NCBI RefSeq assembly: GCF_051233685.1
Contig: NZ_JBAMMY010000130.1
Location: 1-64,000, forward strand
Source of the DNA: RPRI01 sp051233685
GTDB lineage: Bacteria; Desulfobacterota; Desulfobacteria; Desulfobacterales; RPRI01
Length of the DNA: 64,000 nucleotides
Direction: 5' to 3'
Of the stretch, positions 9,419 to 18,597 are shown piece by piece. The translations under genes were made by a program, and so were the position numbers. Positions within the stretch are counted from its first letter, which is position 1. Each line of letters opens with the position of its first letter. The notes beneath the pieces are model-generated. The model had not been told where the DNA came from. It ran no database searches and worked only from the letters and a program-made list of their open reading frames with translations.

Positions 9419-11683
9419 TTATTTTGATTTAATTGTAAATATTCCGTCCCAGTTGTTTCCCGGCGGATTGGTTTTATATTCATTGCAGCGGGCCAGCATT
9501 GTTTTGCTTGGCCCGTCGCTTATTGTTATATCAAGAGCTGCTATAAAGTGTGATATCGCCTGATCCCAGTTTCTTTTTTTGTATGCTGCAAGCCCTTTTG
9601 CATAAAAATCAAAAATATTGCGCATTTTATCATCTACGTCTTCGGGATATCCGGCAAGCTCATAAATGGTTACCGGTTCATTTTTTCCTACCACACTTAC
9701 CGAGTCTATCTCGCGTATTACTATATTGCTTCCAAGCGCCTTTGCAGTAGTGTCGCTTATTAAGGAATAGAGCCCATAGATTTTGTTAACACTTTCAAGC
9801 CTTGAGGCAATATTAACCGTATCTCCCATCATTGTATAGTTCTTTCTGGTTCTTGATCCCATGTTACCCACAACGGCAGGGCCACTGCAAATACCTGCGC
9901 GCATTTTAAGAGCCGCTTTATTTTCCTTATCCCATTTTGCTCTTAGATCAACCAGTTTTTTCTGCATCTTAATGCATGCCATGCAGGCGACTTCGGCATG
10001 GTTAGGCAGGTCGTTCGGAGCTCCGAAAAAGGCTACGATAGCATCGCCTACAAACTTATCTACCGTTCCTTCATATTCTAAAATAATTTCAGTCATTTCT
10101 GTAAGAAACTCATTTAATAATGCAACCAGTTCTTTGGGAGAAAGAGATTCGGATATAGTTGTAAACCCCTGGATATCAGAAAAAAATGCGGTGATTTCAC
10201 GTTCCTGTCCGCCAAGATCAAGCTTTTCGGGAAATTCTATCAGCTGATTTACTACTGAAGGGGCAAGGTAGGTGGAAAATGCATCCTTTATAAATCTTTT
10301 TGTTTTCGTTTCTGTAAAATATTTATAGAGTATCAGACTGATATAAACAGAAATAATTGCAGTAATAGGGTAAACAATATTTAATATCCATCCTTTTTCT
10401 GAAAAAAGACACTGGCATAAAAGAATATGCCCTGTAAATAATAAGGATAATGCGACGATACTTGTTATAGCGTTTGTTTTTGGTATTATAAATCCAAGTA
10501 AAAGCCCTGCGACAATTATAGCTAATATGTCAAAGATGGTAGCCCAGGCCGGTTGATATATAAAATCCTTTGATAAAATACTGTCAACAATATTAGCATG
10601 AATCTCAAGACCGGGGAAAACACCGGAAAAGGGGGTAACTCTTTGATCGTAGATTCCTACAGCTGTTACACCTACAAGCACAATCCTGTTTTTTATAAGA
10701 TTAAGATCTGCGTTTCCATTTAGTATATCTGTAACCGGAATATGCTTAAAGGTTTTGGCAGGTCCTCTGTAATTGATTGATATACATCCTATTTCATCCG
10801 TTGGTATTAAAAGACTTCCTATAGCAATTTCCCCGACACCGTATTCATATATCTTTAGAGAAAGTTGTTTTTCAAGAAAAGCGCTCACTGAAACAAGGGA
10901 AAGAGGAGCATAAAGACTATCTTTGCATTTCAAAACAGCAGGAAGCCTTCTGACTACTCCGTCTTCATCAGGAAACATGTTAAAATATCCGGAATAATCA
11001 GCTGCACCCGAAATATCCTCAATGTTTGATTGCGGAAATGCAGTTTCTATAAGTGGCGCTTTTTGTGAAGATTTTGATAAATAAAATATTGATTTATATT
11101 CGGAAGTCCTGATATTAGACAGATGTTTTCCGATCTCATTTTCGTCAATATGACCGGATGATAATTTATCAGTCTGAAAAAAATATCCAAGCACAACCTT
11201 TGCTTTAGAATTATGAATTGCGCTGGCAAGCAGCTTGTCACTGTCTGTCTGAAATTTAAGATCTTCAAGGTATGCTGATAATGAAGAATTTAGGTAGTTG
11301 AATGTTTTAATTTTGTTTTGAATATTTTCTATTGTTCTTACAGTGATTTTTTCATCAGCTTCAAGAAATCCTATATCAAATGCTATTACTTTTGCACCTG
11401 CATTTGAAAGTTTATTGACAAGGTCTGCCATTTTTGATCTTGGCCAGATCCATATTCCTTCATTATTTATGCTTTTTTCATCAACAACGGCAAGAACAAC
11501 ATTCGAAGATGTAGCAACCGCGCCTCTTGACTCAAATCGCAAATCTATGGTTTTTAATTCCATAAGATCAAGAAAATGGATGCCATACAGATAAGATGCA
11601 ATTATTGCTATAATAACAAAAACAGAAATTATTACAGAATTCAGCTTTGTTTTATTCATAGGAATATTAGAAGCATAAACCAA
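9419..11683 (-). CDS. CHASE2-domain class III adenylate cyclase
   Basis: A membrane adenylate cyclase, about 754 residues (746 if the ATG at 11659 is used; neither has a clear ribosome-binding site). An N-terminal membrane helix, an extracytoplasmic CHASE2 sensor (DLRFESRG ... FDIGFLEAD ... RRLPAVLKC ... PGLEIHANIVDSIL), then three membrane helices (about 375-450) and a cytoplasmic cyclase domain. Metal-binding Asp residues are visible in FFSDIQGFT and DKFVGDAIVAFFG; the Lys of DKFVGD and Asp of MGDTVNIASRLES favour ATP over GTP, and the Asn/Arg of NIASRLE are the transition-state residues. Converges on the FecR gene. Confidence 0.9.
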   Translation of the reverse strand: MVYASNIPMNKTKLNSVIISVFVIIAIIASYLYGIHFLDLMELKTIDLRFESRGAVATSSNVVLAVVDEKSINNEGIWIWPRSKMADLVNKLSNAGAKVIAFDIGFLEADEKITVRTIENIQNKIKTFNYLNSSLSAYLEDLKFQTDSDKLLASAIHNSKAKVVLGYFFQTDKLSSGHIDENEIGKHLSNIRTSEYKSIFYLSKSSQKAPLIETAFPQSNIEDISGAADYSGYFNMFPDEDGVVRRLPAVLKCKDSLYAPLSLVSVSAFLEKQLSLKIYEYGVGEIAIGSLLIPTDEIGCISINYRGPAKTFKHIPVTDILNGNADLNLIKNRIVLVGVTAVGIYDQRVTPFSGVFPGLEIHANIVDSILSKDFIYQPAWATIFDILAIIVAGLLLGFIIPKTNAITSIVALSLLFTGHILLCQCLFSEKGWILNIVYPITAIISVYISLILYKYFTETKTKRFIKDAFSTYLAPSVVNQLIEFPEKLDLGGQEREITAFFSDIQGFTTISESLSPKELVALLNEFLTEMTEIILEYEGTVDKFVGDAIVAFFGAPNDLPNHAEVACMACIKMQKKLVDLRAKWDKENKAALKMRAGICSGPAVVGNMGSRTRKNYTMMGDTVNIASRLESVNKIYGLYSLISDTTAKALGSNIVIREIDSVSVVGKNEPVTIYELAGYPEDVDDKMRNIFDFYAKGLAAYKKRNWDQAISHFIAALDITISDGPSKTMLARCNEYKTNPPGNNWDGIFTIKSK

Positions 11684-11861
11684 TCATTAAAAAAATATTT
11701 AAATCCTTTCAGAAAGCTTTGGATGTTATTGCACCTTATGCAATATGTCAATATTGATGGAGTAACAGGATGAACTTGTTAATATGGTAAATAAAAGCCA
11801 AAAGCGGACTTGATCTCTGGTCCTAAAATGTCTTGAATCTGTTCGGCCAGGCAGAAGTTGC

Positions 11862-12722
11862 CTATTTTTTTGTAAGTATTTCATAACCGGCTATTATATC
11901 GAGAAGTTCCGAAGTTATTGCGTCCTGGCGTTCGCTGTTGTACAATTCGTTGAGGTTTTTTATCCGCTCGTCGATATGTTTTTCGGCAGCTTCCATTGAA
12001 GTAAGCCTTGCCGCACTTTCGGCAGCAAGCGATTCAACAAACGCCCGGTAAAGTGACACATATAAAAGGTTTTTGATAAGCACGGCAAACAGCTCTTCTT
12101 TCGGCATTTTAAACATCGGAATTGACCGCGAGCGCCATTTTTTCTTCCTGAGCCCTTCAAGATAATCCTCATCAACAGGAAGCAGCATCACTTTTACAGG
12201 TTCATATGACAAACTTTCCGGAATCAGTCTGTTGTAAAAAAGGGCCACCCTATCAACCCCTTTTGCAGTGCGCCATATATCTATTCTGTCAAGCAGATTC
12301 CGCAGCACGGATTCCACACCGGCAGAAAGAGTAGCCGGAAAAGGCAGCCAGTCCCAAACTCCATCAAGCTTTGCCAATACCTTTTCTCCCACAGTCATAA
12401 TCAATGCTTTTTCCGTGCCTATACTATCTGTGGCAAAAGCAGCCATCTGCTCGTTAAACTGCCCGCATAAACCCATATCCGAACCAAATATTATCGCACC
12501 CAGCTTGTCTTGAACAGGAAGACGCTTTTCTTCTTTTGTATTAACCGACTTTAATACGACCTGCAGGCCCAGTTCAATTGTGTTACCGTATGCCTGAAGT
12601 GAATTCAGCTTCTTTTCATGCTGTCTTATGCTGACCGCTGCAAGTATCTTCATCGTTCTGACTATTGAACGCAAAGATTCGGTGCCGCTTATTTTATTTT
12701 TTATCACCTCAAGAGACTGCAT
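11862..12722 (-). CDS. atpG: N-ATPase gamma subunit
   Basis: The 286-residue central-stalk subunit. The N-terminal coiled coil carries the family motif in IVRTMKILAAVSIRQHEKKL, and the C-terminal helix has ESAARLTSMEAAEKHIDERIKNLN, equivalent to the conserved E/S-RM-AM-x-A-T-x-NA segment. The middle is divergent from ordinary F-ATPase gamma, as expected for N-ATPases. It is the last gene of the operon. A 160-bp gap with a palindromic repeat separates it from atpA, while most other genes in the operon overlap or abut. Confidence 0.9.
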   Translation of the reverse strand: MQSLEVIKNKISGTESLRSIVRTMKILAAVSIRQHEKKLNSLQAYGNTIELGLQVVLKSVNTKEEKRLPVQDKLGAIIFGSDMGLCGQFNEQMAAFATDSIGTEKALIMTVGEKVLAKLDGVWDWLPFPATLSAGVESVLRNLLDRIDIWRTAKGVDRVALFYNRLIPESLSYEPVKVMLLPVDEDYLEGLRKKKWRSRSIPMFKMPKEELFAVLIKNLLYVSLYRAFVESLAAESAARLTSMEAAEKHIDERIKNLNELYNSERQDAITSELLDIIAGYEILTKK

Positions 12723-12786
12723 ATATATCCGTTAATTCAAAGCAATTACGGCTGGATATAAAATCCAGCTCTACAAAATATATTCC

Positions 12787-12813
12787 GTAGGGCGGCATTT
12801 TTTATATGCCGCC
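12787..12813. repeat. dispersed palindrome GTAGGGCGGCAT...ATGCCGCC
   Basis: GGCGGCAT (12791-12798) pairs with ATGCCGCC (12806-12813). The same unit occurs inverted at 39772-39796. Here it sits between atpA and atpG, inside the operon, so it will be transcribed and could form a hairpin in the mRNA. Confidence 0.75.
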
Positions 12814-12882
12814 AAGTTTATTATTTTCATAGCAAAAACCATTAAAGGTGTGGTTAAATTGTATCCGGAAATTCAGGTCAAT

Positions 12883-14427
12883 TTAACTCGTTACTATGGC
12901 AGAGGCTTCCTGTGCCAGTAAAATTATGCTGAGCCTGTCTTTATCTTCAAGCGTTTGTCCACTGTTTATCTTGTCTACTATATCCGGCCGCTTATTTTCC
13001 ATATCATCCCTTATCTTTTGAGCTGCTTTCTTTATATTTTCAAGCGGCACTCCGTCTAATGAACCTGATGTTACCGCAAGCAACATCCCAATCTGTCCGG
13101 GCACAGAAAAAGGCGCATACTGCGGCTGCTTGAGCATTTCCCTTATACGATGCCCCCTCTCAAGAGCTCTGCGTGTTGCCTCATCAAGCCTGGTACTGAA
13201 ACGCTCAAACACTTCAAGTTCCTCAAATTGCGCATATGATATTTTAAGATCTCCCGCCACCGATCTGTACACAGGCAACTGAGTGTGTCCACCGACACGC
13301 GATACGGATTTGCCTATATCTATCGGAGGAAGTACTCCCTCCTGAAACAGCTTCGGCGAAAGGTAAATCTGTCCATCGGTTATTGATACTAAATTAGTCG
13401 GTATATATGCGGCTATATTCTGAGCCTCGGTTTCCGCAATCGGAAGAGCCGTAAGCGAACCGCCGCCTTTTTCCTCTGAAAGATGAGTTGCGCGCTCAAG
13501 CAGGCGGGAATGTATATAAAATATATCACCTGGAAAAGCCTCTCTCGCAGGAGGTCTTCTGAGCAGAAGAGACAACTCCCTGTAGGATCGCGCATGACGG
13601 CTGAGATCATCATATACAATAAGAACATCTCTTCCTTTTTCCATGAAATATTCTGCTATCGATGTGGCTGAATAAGGAGCTATAAAATTAATGCCGGGTG
13701 GCTCATCGCTTGAAGCAACAACTACCGTAGTATATTCCATCGCCCCGTATTTTTTCAGATCCGCCACCACTTTTGCCACCGCAGATGTCTGCTGTCCGAT
13801 AGAACAATATATACAAACAACCCCGCTGTTTTTCTGATTGATAATTGTATCAATGGTTATAGCGGTCTTTCCTGTTTGCCTGTCGCCCAAAATCAGTTCT
13901 CTCTGCCCTCTGCCAATTGGTATTAATGCATCTATGGCAACTATACCGGTATGCAGTGGTACAGTCACAGCCGCACGATCCATTATTGAAGGCGACTCTC
14001 GCTCTATGGTATATCGCATTGTCGTTACAGGCTTTTCCATACCGTCAAGCTGGTTTCCAAGAGGATCTACGACCCTCCCAAGCATAGCTTCTCCGACAGG
14101 CACATCCGTTACCCTGCCTGTACGTCTGGCCTCCATGCCTGCTTCAAGTTCTTCACTTCTGCACAGTGTAACTACCAAAACTTCATCAGGCTCAAGATTA
14201 AAGGCTATTCCCATACGGCCTCCCGGAAACTCCACAAGCTCGTCAGACTTTACTCCCGGCAAACCGCTTACCCTGACAATACCTCTGCCCACACTCGTTA
14301 TATTACCTGCTTCTTTAATTGCAAGCTCTGCCGGATACTGATCAAGTGTTTTTTCTGCTGCTAAAAACATCCTGTCCAGTGTGCCTGTTAAGCTTTTTTT
14401 TTCATTCATGCTTGCCTTTGGCTTCAT
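12883..14427 (-). CDS. atpA: N-ATPase alpha subunit
   Basis: The 514-residue non-catalytic nucleotide-binding subunit of F1. The Walker A motif is GDRQTGKTAI (about residue 178) and the Walker B strand is RDVLIVYDDLSRHA. The alpha-specific PPAREAFPGDIFYIHSRLLERA is complete, as is the C-terminal SILLAQEASAIVTS. The ATG overlaps the atpF stop by 4 bp. Slight N-terminal divergence is normal in N-ATPases. Confidence 0.95.
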   Translation of the reverse strand: MKPKASMNEKKSLTGTLDRMFLAAEKTLDQYPAELAIKEAGNITSVGRGIVRVSGLPGVKSDELVEFPGGRMGIAFNLEPDEVLVVTLCRSEELEAGMEARRTGRVTDVPVGEAMLGRVVDPLGNQLDGMEKPVTTMRYTIERESPSIMDRAAVTVPLHTGIVAIDALIPIGRGQRELILGDRQTGKTAITIDTIINQKNSGVVCIYCSIGQQTSAVAKVVADLKKYGAMEYTTVVVASSDEPPGINFIAPYSATSIAEYFMEKGRDVLIVYDDLSRHARSYRELSLLLRRPPAREAFPGDIFYIHSRLLERATHLSEEKGGGSLTALPIAETEAQNIAAYIPTNLVSITDGQIYLSPKLFQEGVLPPIDIGKSVSRVGGHTQLPVYRSVAGDLKISYAQFEELEVFERFSTRLDEATRRALERGHRIREMLKQPQYAPFSVPGQIGMLLAVTSGSLDGVPLENIKKAAQKIRDDMENKRPDIVDKINSGQTLEDKDRLSIILLAQEASAIVTS

Positions 14428-15173
14428 ATTTCTTTCGGATGTATAAACACACCTTCGAGTTCTTCTTCCAGTTCCTTCAGATAATCCTCAATGCTCCAGG
14501 AAATCCTGTAGCCGTCAAATTTGAGTTCTATCCCACAGTGAGCACCGGTTTGCTTTTCAAAGATTGTCTTGCAACCAAATTTTTCTTCTACCTCATCCGA
14601 TATTTTTTTCTTGTTATCATCCGAAAGCTCAAAAGAAGATATTACCTTTAGCTGTGAGCCGGTTTTTATCCATCCGGCGGCTTTCGAATTTTCAAGAGCA
14701 TGGATTTTTTCAACAAATACCGAAGATATCCTCTTTTCCAGCTCAACACCGCTAAGATCCTTAAGTACCTTATCTGCGAGCAGGCAGACAAAATCACCGC
14801 TTTTTACGCGCAAAGCTTCAAGAAACCTCTGTTTTTCATCCTCTACATCATCAAGCCATATCTGTCTTGTTTTCCGGACATCGTTTTTTGCAGCGGATAT
14901 CAATTGCTGTTTCTCATCTTCTGCTGCAGCTCTGGCTTTGGCAAGCATTTCATTTCTTTTTTCTTCAATCTCTTTCTTTGCAACTATGCTCTGCGCCACC
15001 AGCTCGGCAGCATCTTTTTTACTCTTTTGTGCAGCAGCAATATTTTCGCTTATGCCCCTCTCGCGTTTGTCCATAGCAGTTTTAACAGCCTTGAAAAAAA
15101 ACTTGTTCAGCAAAGCTACGAGTATAATAAAATTTACAATCTGCGCAAAAAAGGTAAATAGATCTATTTTCAT
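14424..15173 (-). CDS. atpF: N-ATPase b subunit (peripheral stalk)
   Basis: About 249 residues starting MKIDLFTFFAQIVNFIILV at 15173, directly after the atpE stop; an upstream in-frame ATG at 15200 lies inside atpE and would add nine residues of poor match. A single N-terminal membrane helix is followed by a long charged coiled coil (about 35-140). The protein is much longer than an E. coli-type b subunit (about 156 residues). N-ATPase operons have no delta gene, and this long C-terminus may take over delta's task; that is inference. Confidence 0.9.
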   Translation of the reverse strand: MKIDLFTFFAQIVNFIILVALLNKFFFKAVKTAMDKRERGISENIAAAQKSKKDAAELVAQSIVAKKEIEEKRNEMLAKARAAAEDEKQQLISAAKNDVRKTRQIWLDDVEDEKQRFLEALRVKSGDFVCLLADKVLKDLSGVELEKRISSVFVEKIHALENSKAAGWIKTGSQLKVISSFELSDDNKKKISDEVEEKFGCKTIFEKQTGAHCGIELKFDGYRISWSIEDYLKELEEELEGVFIHPKEI

Positions 15174-15174
15174 G

Positions 15175-15453
15175 CTATTTCGCCCCATGTGAAATGGCAT
15201 AATTCCAGAAAGGGTTTGTAAAAATAAGTATTACCGCTATAACCAGGCAGTAAATTGCCAGCGATTCTATCATGGCTATACCTATAAAAAGATTTCTTGT
15301 GATAGTGTTTGCTGCATCAGGTTGCTGTGCTATTGCTTCAAGCCCCTTCATGATTGCCATCATCTCACCTATAGCAGGCGCTATTGTGCCTATCGCTATT
15401 GCACCTGAAGATGCTATTATCGAAACCACCGCTATTATTGTTATACTATCCAT
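15175..15453 (-). CDS. atpE: N-ATPase c subunit (rotor ring)
   Basis: 92 residues. The ATG at 15453 is chosen because AAGGAGG lies 7-8 nt upstream; an ATG at 15489 is also in frame. Two membrane helices. Aligned by eye with the Na+-binding c subunit of Ilyobacter, the ion-site residues are Glu30 (Gln there), Glu63, Ser64 and Tyr68. Glu63-Ser64 with a helix-1 carboxylate/amide and Tyr is the Na+-type signature; two carboxylates at the site is a known N-ATPase trait. So Na+ coupling is likely, with H+ possible under low sodium. Confidence 0.92.
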   Translation of the reverse strand: MDSITIIAVVSIIASSGAIAIGTIAPAIGEMMAIMKGLEAIAQQPDAANTITRNLFIGIAMIESLAIYCLVIAVILIFTNPFWNYAISHGAK

Positions 15454-15520
15454 TCCAACTACCTCCTTCTGCATGCATGGTATTGTCAAAGCAGAGACAT
15501 TAGAACTTTCGTCTCTACGA

Positions 15521-16192
15521 TTAATGTTGTTTTCCGGAAGCTGCCGAACCCACGAAAACAGTTGCCAGTATAAAAAATATATATGCCTGTACAGTCCCTA
15601 TGATTATTCCGAATATCTGCATTACTACAGGCACAAAAAGCGGAACCAGAACCAGCAGTATCCCTGCTATGAGAGTTTCGCTCATAATATTTCCAAATAA
15701 CCTTACGGAAAGAGATACCGTGCGCGTAATCTCTCCAAGTATATTAAATAAGATCATAAATACCGATGGTTGTGCATACTCTTTCAAAAATCCCCATACT
15801 CCTTTTTTCATAATCCCGAATACAGGTACAGCAAAAAACACACATATGCTGAGAGCTGCAGTTGTCGACAGAGATGCGGTAGGTGGGTGGAAAAGAGGAA
15901 CGACTTCCATCAGATTGGCGGTTAATATAAACACAAAAAGAGTTCCCAGAAAAGGAACAAGCGGCGTAGGATCAGAGCCGGTCACATCTTTTATCTGTGA
16001 CGATATAAGCGTATAAATAGTCTCAAGAATACTCTGAAAGCGCGATATTTTAGGCCCTGATGAAAGTTTTCCGGTGATGGTCCATGAAATCAGGCACAAT
16101 AAAAGCATTATTACCCATGTGAAAAATATCGTTGCGTTTATTGGAAACACTCCGGCCTTAAAAAATATTATTTGATCAGGATTCATATCCAT
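15521..16192 (-). CDS. atpB: N-ATPase a subunit
   Basis: 223 residues, five to six membrane helices. The essential Arg of the ion channel is in TVSLSVRLFGNIMSE and the C-terminal helix has GTVQAYIFFILATVF, equivalent to the Q-A-Y/F-IF motif. The ATG at 16192 has AAGGA 9 nt upstream; an ATG at 16186 overlapping the atpR stop is the alternative. Confidence 0.93.
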   Translation of the reverse strand: MDMNPDQIIFFKAGVFPINATIFFTWVIMLLLCLISWTITGKLSSGPKISRFQSILETIYTLISSQIKDVTGSDPTPLVPFLGTLFVFILTANLMEVVPLFHPPTASLSTTAALSICVFFAVPVFGIMKKGVWGFLKEYAQPSVFMILFNILGEITRTVSLSVRLFGNIMSETLIAGILLVLVPLFVPVVMQIFGIIIGTVQAYIFFILATVFVGSAASGKQH

Positions 16193-16500
16193 CTTTGCGC
16201 ATCCTTATTGTCTGATAAATATTTCAGCAATATGGCTCTTGTTGTAAAAAATCCGCTTGTACTTGCAATAAGCCCGATTATATCTGCAAAATATGCTGCT
16301 GCTGCAAAACATGCGCTGCAAAGCACAATACGAATTATATAGCTGATAATAAACGTCATAGCCGCTTTTTGGGACCTGGCTGTTTTTATCACGGATTTAT
16401 AAAGGATATAAAAATAACATGCCGCAGTCAGTGATCCGGCAGCAAAAGCTGCAACAAATAACAATGCCATTGGCCTGTAGTTAAAAATTTCCTGCATCAT
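16183..16500 (-). CDS. atpR: N-ATPase accessory subunit AtpR
   Basis: 105 residues with three hydrophobic segments (ALLFVAAFAAGSLTAACYFY; MTFIISYIIRIVLCSACFAAAAYFA). Position after atpQ and before atpB, size and three-helix pattern match AtpR, found only in N-ATPase operons. Its role is thought to be in assembly of the c-ring or ion handling; this is not settled. Overlaps atpQ by 4 bp. Confidence 0.88.
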   Translation of the reverse strand: MMQEIFNYRPMALLFVAAFAAGSLTAACYFYILYKSVIKTARSQKAAMTFIISYIIRIVLCSACFAAAAYFADIIGLIASTSGFFTTRAILLKYLSDNKDAQRWI

Positions 16501-16829
16501 GATTGATCGTTTCCCCGTGATTTTTTTTTCTTTCCTTCAATAGTATTTTTAACCCATAAATAAGCATTGAAACATCCTGCCCCCAGCCCTCCGAACATCA
16601 GCATGATGGTCCAGGAATAATTTGACGGATAATGTTTATCAATCCACATGCCTGCGGCTAAACCCAGCATCATGGGTATTATAATCGACCAGCCTATGAT
16701 GCCCAGCATGCCTGACCATGTGATCGTATTTAAATCCGATTCTTCGCGCGCTTTTATTTTTAATGTCTCTTTTTCGCTGACACGCTTTGCAAACTTTTTC
16801 CCATAATCTTTTTTTCCGCCGCTATTCAT
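16497..16829 (-). CDS. atpQ: N-ATPase accessory subunit AtpQ (AtpI/AtpZ-like)
   Basis: 110 residues. A charged N-terminus is followed by two membrane helices with Gly-rich faces (GMLGIIGWSIIIPMMLGLAAGMWID; MLMFGGLGAGCFNAYLWV), the pattern of the AtpI/AtpZ family. Located between atpC and atpR, the diagnostic N-ATPase position. Overlaps atpC by 4 bp (ATGA). Confidence 0.88.
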   Translation of the reverse strand: MNSGGKKDYGKKFAKRVSEKETLKIKAREESDLNTITWSGMLGIIGWSIIIPMMLGLAAGMWIDKHYPSNYSWTIMLMFGGLGAGCFNAYLWVKNTIEGKKKKSRGNDQS

Positions 16830-17206
16830 TTCAGCTCCAGAAAACGTCTCGCAAAATCAACCTCGAGTTTTGCCAGTATTGAACGCGCCCTTTTCTCGTG
16901 GTTATCCAGAATCTCAAAATTTTCTTCAACCGCCCGTTTAAGGCTGCCAAGACCCGCGCCTTCTATTACGCCCCGGACGGAGATAAATACTTCCCGGTCT
17001 TTTTTTACCAGCAAACCCTCATCAACAGCCACAAATACCTCTTCACCTCCGGTGAGAGTATAAAAGAGTATTCCCGGAACAATAGCTGCAACATAGTCTA
17101 TATGTCCGGGCAAAAGGCAAAAATATCCGTTTACTCCCTCAATAATTATTTTTTCAACTTCTTCTTCCGAAAAGATTTCTCCGGGTGTAAAGATGTTTAG
17201 TTTCAT
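16826..17206 (-). CDS. atpC: N-ATPase epsilon subunit
   Basis: 126 residues starting MKLNIFTPGEIF at 17206, with GGGAGG 8-9 nt upstream and an ATGA overlap with the atpD stop; an in-frame ATG at 17224 is less likely. The N-terminal beta-sandwich carries the family motif in GYFCLLPGHIDYVAAIVPGI, followed by the two C-terminal helices (LKRAVEENFEIL; RARSILAKLEVDFARRFLEL). Confidence 0.92.
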   Translation of the reverse strand: MKLNIFTPGEIFSEEEVEKIIIEGVNGYFCLLPGHIDYVAAIVPGILFYTLTGGEEVFVAVDEGLLVKKDREVFISVRGVIEGAGLGSLKRAVEENFEILDNHEKRARSILAKLEVDFARRFLELK

Positions 17207-18597
17207 ATTTTTTTTGCCTCCCATATACCGCCAATCATATAAAGCGATTGTTCGGGATAATCGGCATACCCGTTATTAAGTATCTTTTCACAGCCATCAA
17301 GAGTATCTTCCAGTGTAACCATCTTTCCCTCAAGCCCCGTAAATTGTCCGGTGGTGAAAAAAGGCTGAGTTAAAAACCTTTCAAGCCTGCGGGCTCTGTG
17401 AACCGTATTTTTATCGTTCTTGGAAAGTTCTTCCATTCCGAGCATTACAATTATATCTTTAAGATCCTCATATTCCGCAAGAGTCTGCCTGACTGCACGG
17501 GCAGTATTGTAATGCCGTTCTCCGGCTATGCCGGGTGTCAGCATCTTTGAACGTGACTGCAAAGGATCTACAGACGGATATAGCCCCTGAGTCGTCATTT
17601 TTCTTGATAAAACAATCGATGAAGACATATGGCCGAAAGTATGCACAGCGGCAGGATCGGTAAAATCATCAGCAGGGACATAAACAGCCTGAATAGAAGT
17701 AATGGCGCCTGCTTTTGTACTGCATATACGCTCTTCAAGCTCGGCAAGCTCGGTTGCAAGCGTTGGTTGATATCCCACACGGGAAGGGATCCGGCCTATT
17801 AATCCTGAGACTTCCGAACCAGCCTGAACAAAGCGGAAAATATTGTCTATAAGCATAAGCACATCCCTGTGTTCATCGTCTCGAAAGTACTCCGCCATTG
17901 TAAGCGCCGTATGTCCTACAAGAAATCTCGCGCCGGGCTGTTCGTTCATTTGCCCGAACACCAGAACCGCCCTGTCCAGCACACCTACCTCGTTTATCTC
18001 TCTGTAAAGTTCTTCTCCCTCCCGGCTGCGTTCTCCAATTCCGCAAAAAACACTTATTCCTTTGTGCACACTGGCCATATTATGAATCATTTCCATAATA
18101 AGCACGGTCTTGCCAACACCTGCTCCTCCGAAAAGACCTGCTTTTCCGCCTTTTTCAAGCGGGGCGAGTAAATCGATAATTTTTATTCCTGTATGAAATA
18201 TTTCGGTATTTGTTGTTCTTTCGGATATGCTTACGGATTTTTTATGGATAGATCTCAGTTTGTATTGCTTAAGTGCTCCTTTTTTATCAATAGGATCACC
18301 AAAAACATTAAACATTCTTCCAAGAAGGTCGGCACCCACCGGAACAGATATCGGTCTGCCTGTATCTAACACCCTGTCTCCTCGAGAAAGACCGCGGGCC
18401 TGTGTTATAGCAATACAGCGCACCGTCTTTAAATTTATATGCTCCATTGTTTCAAGCGCTATTTCTCCATCATTTCCGGCAGTAAGCATATTGTATACGG
18501 CAGGAAGCCCGTTTTCAAAACGAACTTCGATCACACTTCCTCTGACGGCAATAATTCTACCATCTAAAAGCGGCAAACCTCTTAAATCTTCTGCCAT
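17203..18597 (-). CDS. atpD: N-ATPase beta subunit (catalytic)
   Basis: 464 residues. Walker A GGAGVGKTVLIMEMIHN, the catalytic GIGERSREGEELY (Glu/Arg), Walker B RDVLMLIDNIFRF and PSRVGYQPTLATELAELEERI are all present. First gene of the operon, with GAGGT before the ATG. The order beta-epsilon-Q-R-a-c-b-alpha-gamma, without delta, is that of N-ATPases, usually a second ATPase beside the housekeeping F-type enzyme. Confidence 0.96.
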   Translation of the reverse strand: MAEDLRGLPLLDGRIIAVRGSVIEVRFENGLPAVYNMLTAGNDGEIALETMEHINLKTVRCIAITQARGLSRGDRVLDTGRPISVPVGADLLGRMFNVFGDPIDKKGALKQYKLRSIHKKSVSISERTTNTEIFHTGIKIIDLLAPLEKGGKAGLFGGAGVGKTVLIMEMIHNMASVHKGISVFCGIGERSREGEELYREINEVGVLDRAVLVFGQMNEQPGARFLVGHTALTMAEYFRDDEHRDVLMLIDNIFRFVQAGSEVSGLIGRIPSRVGYQPTLATELAELEERICSTKAGAITSIQAVYVPADDFTDPAAVHTFGHMSSSIVLSRKMTTQGLYPSVDPLQSRSKMLTPGIAGERHYNTARAVRQTLAEYEDLKDIIVMLGMEELSKNDKNTVHRARRLERFLTQPFFTTGQFTGLEGKMVTLEDTLDGCEKILNNGYADYPEQSLYMIGGIWEAKKI

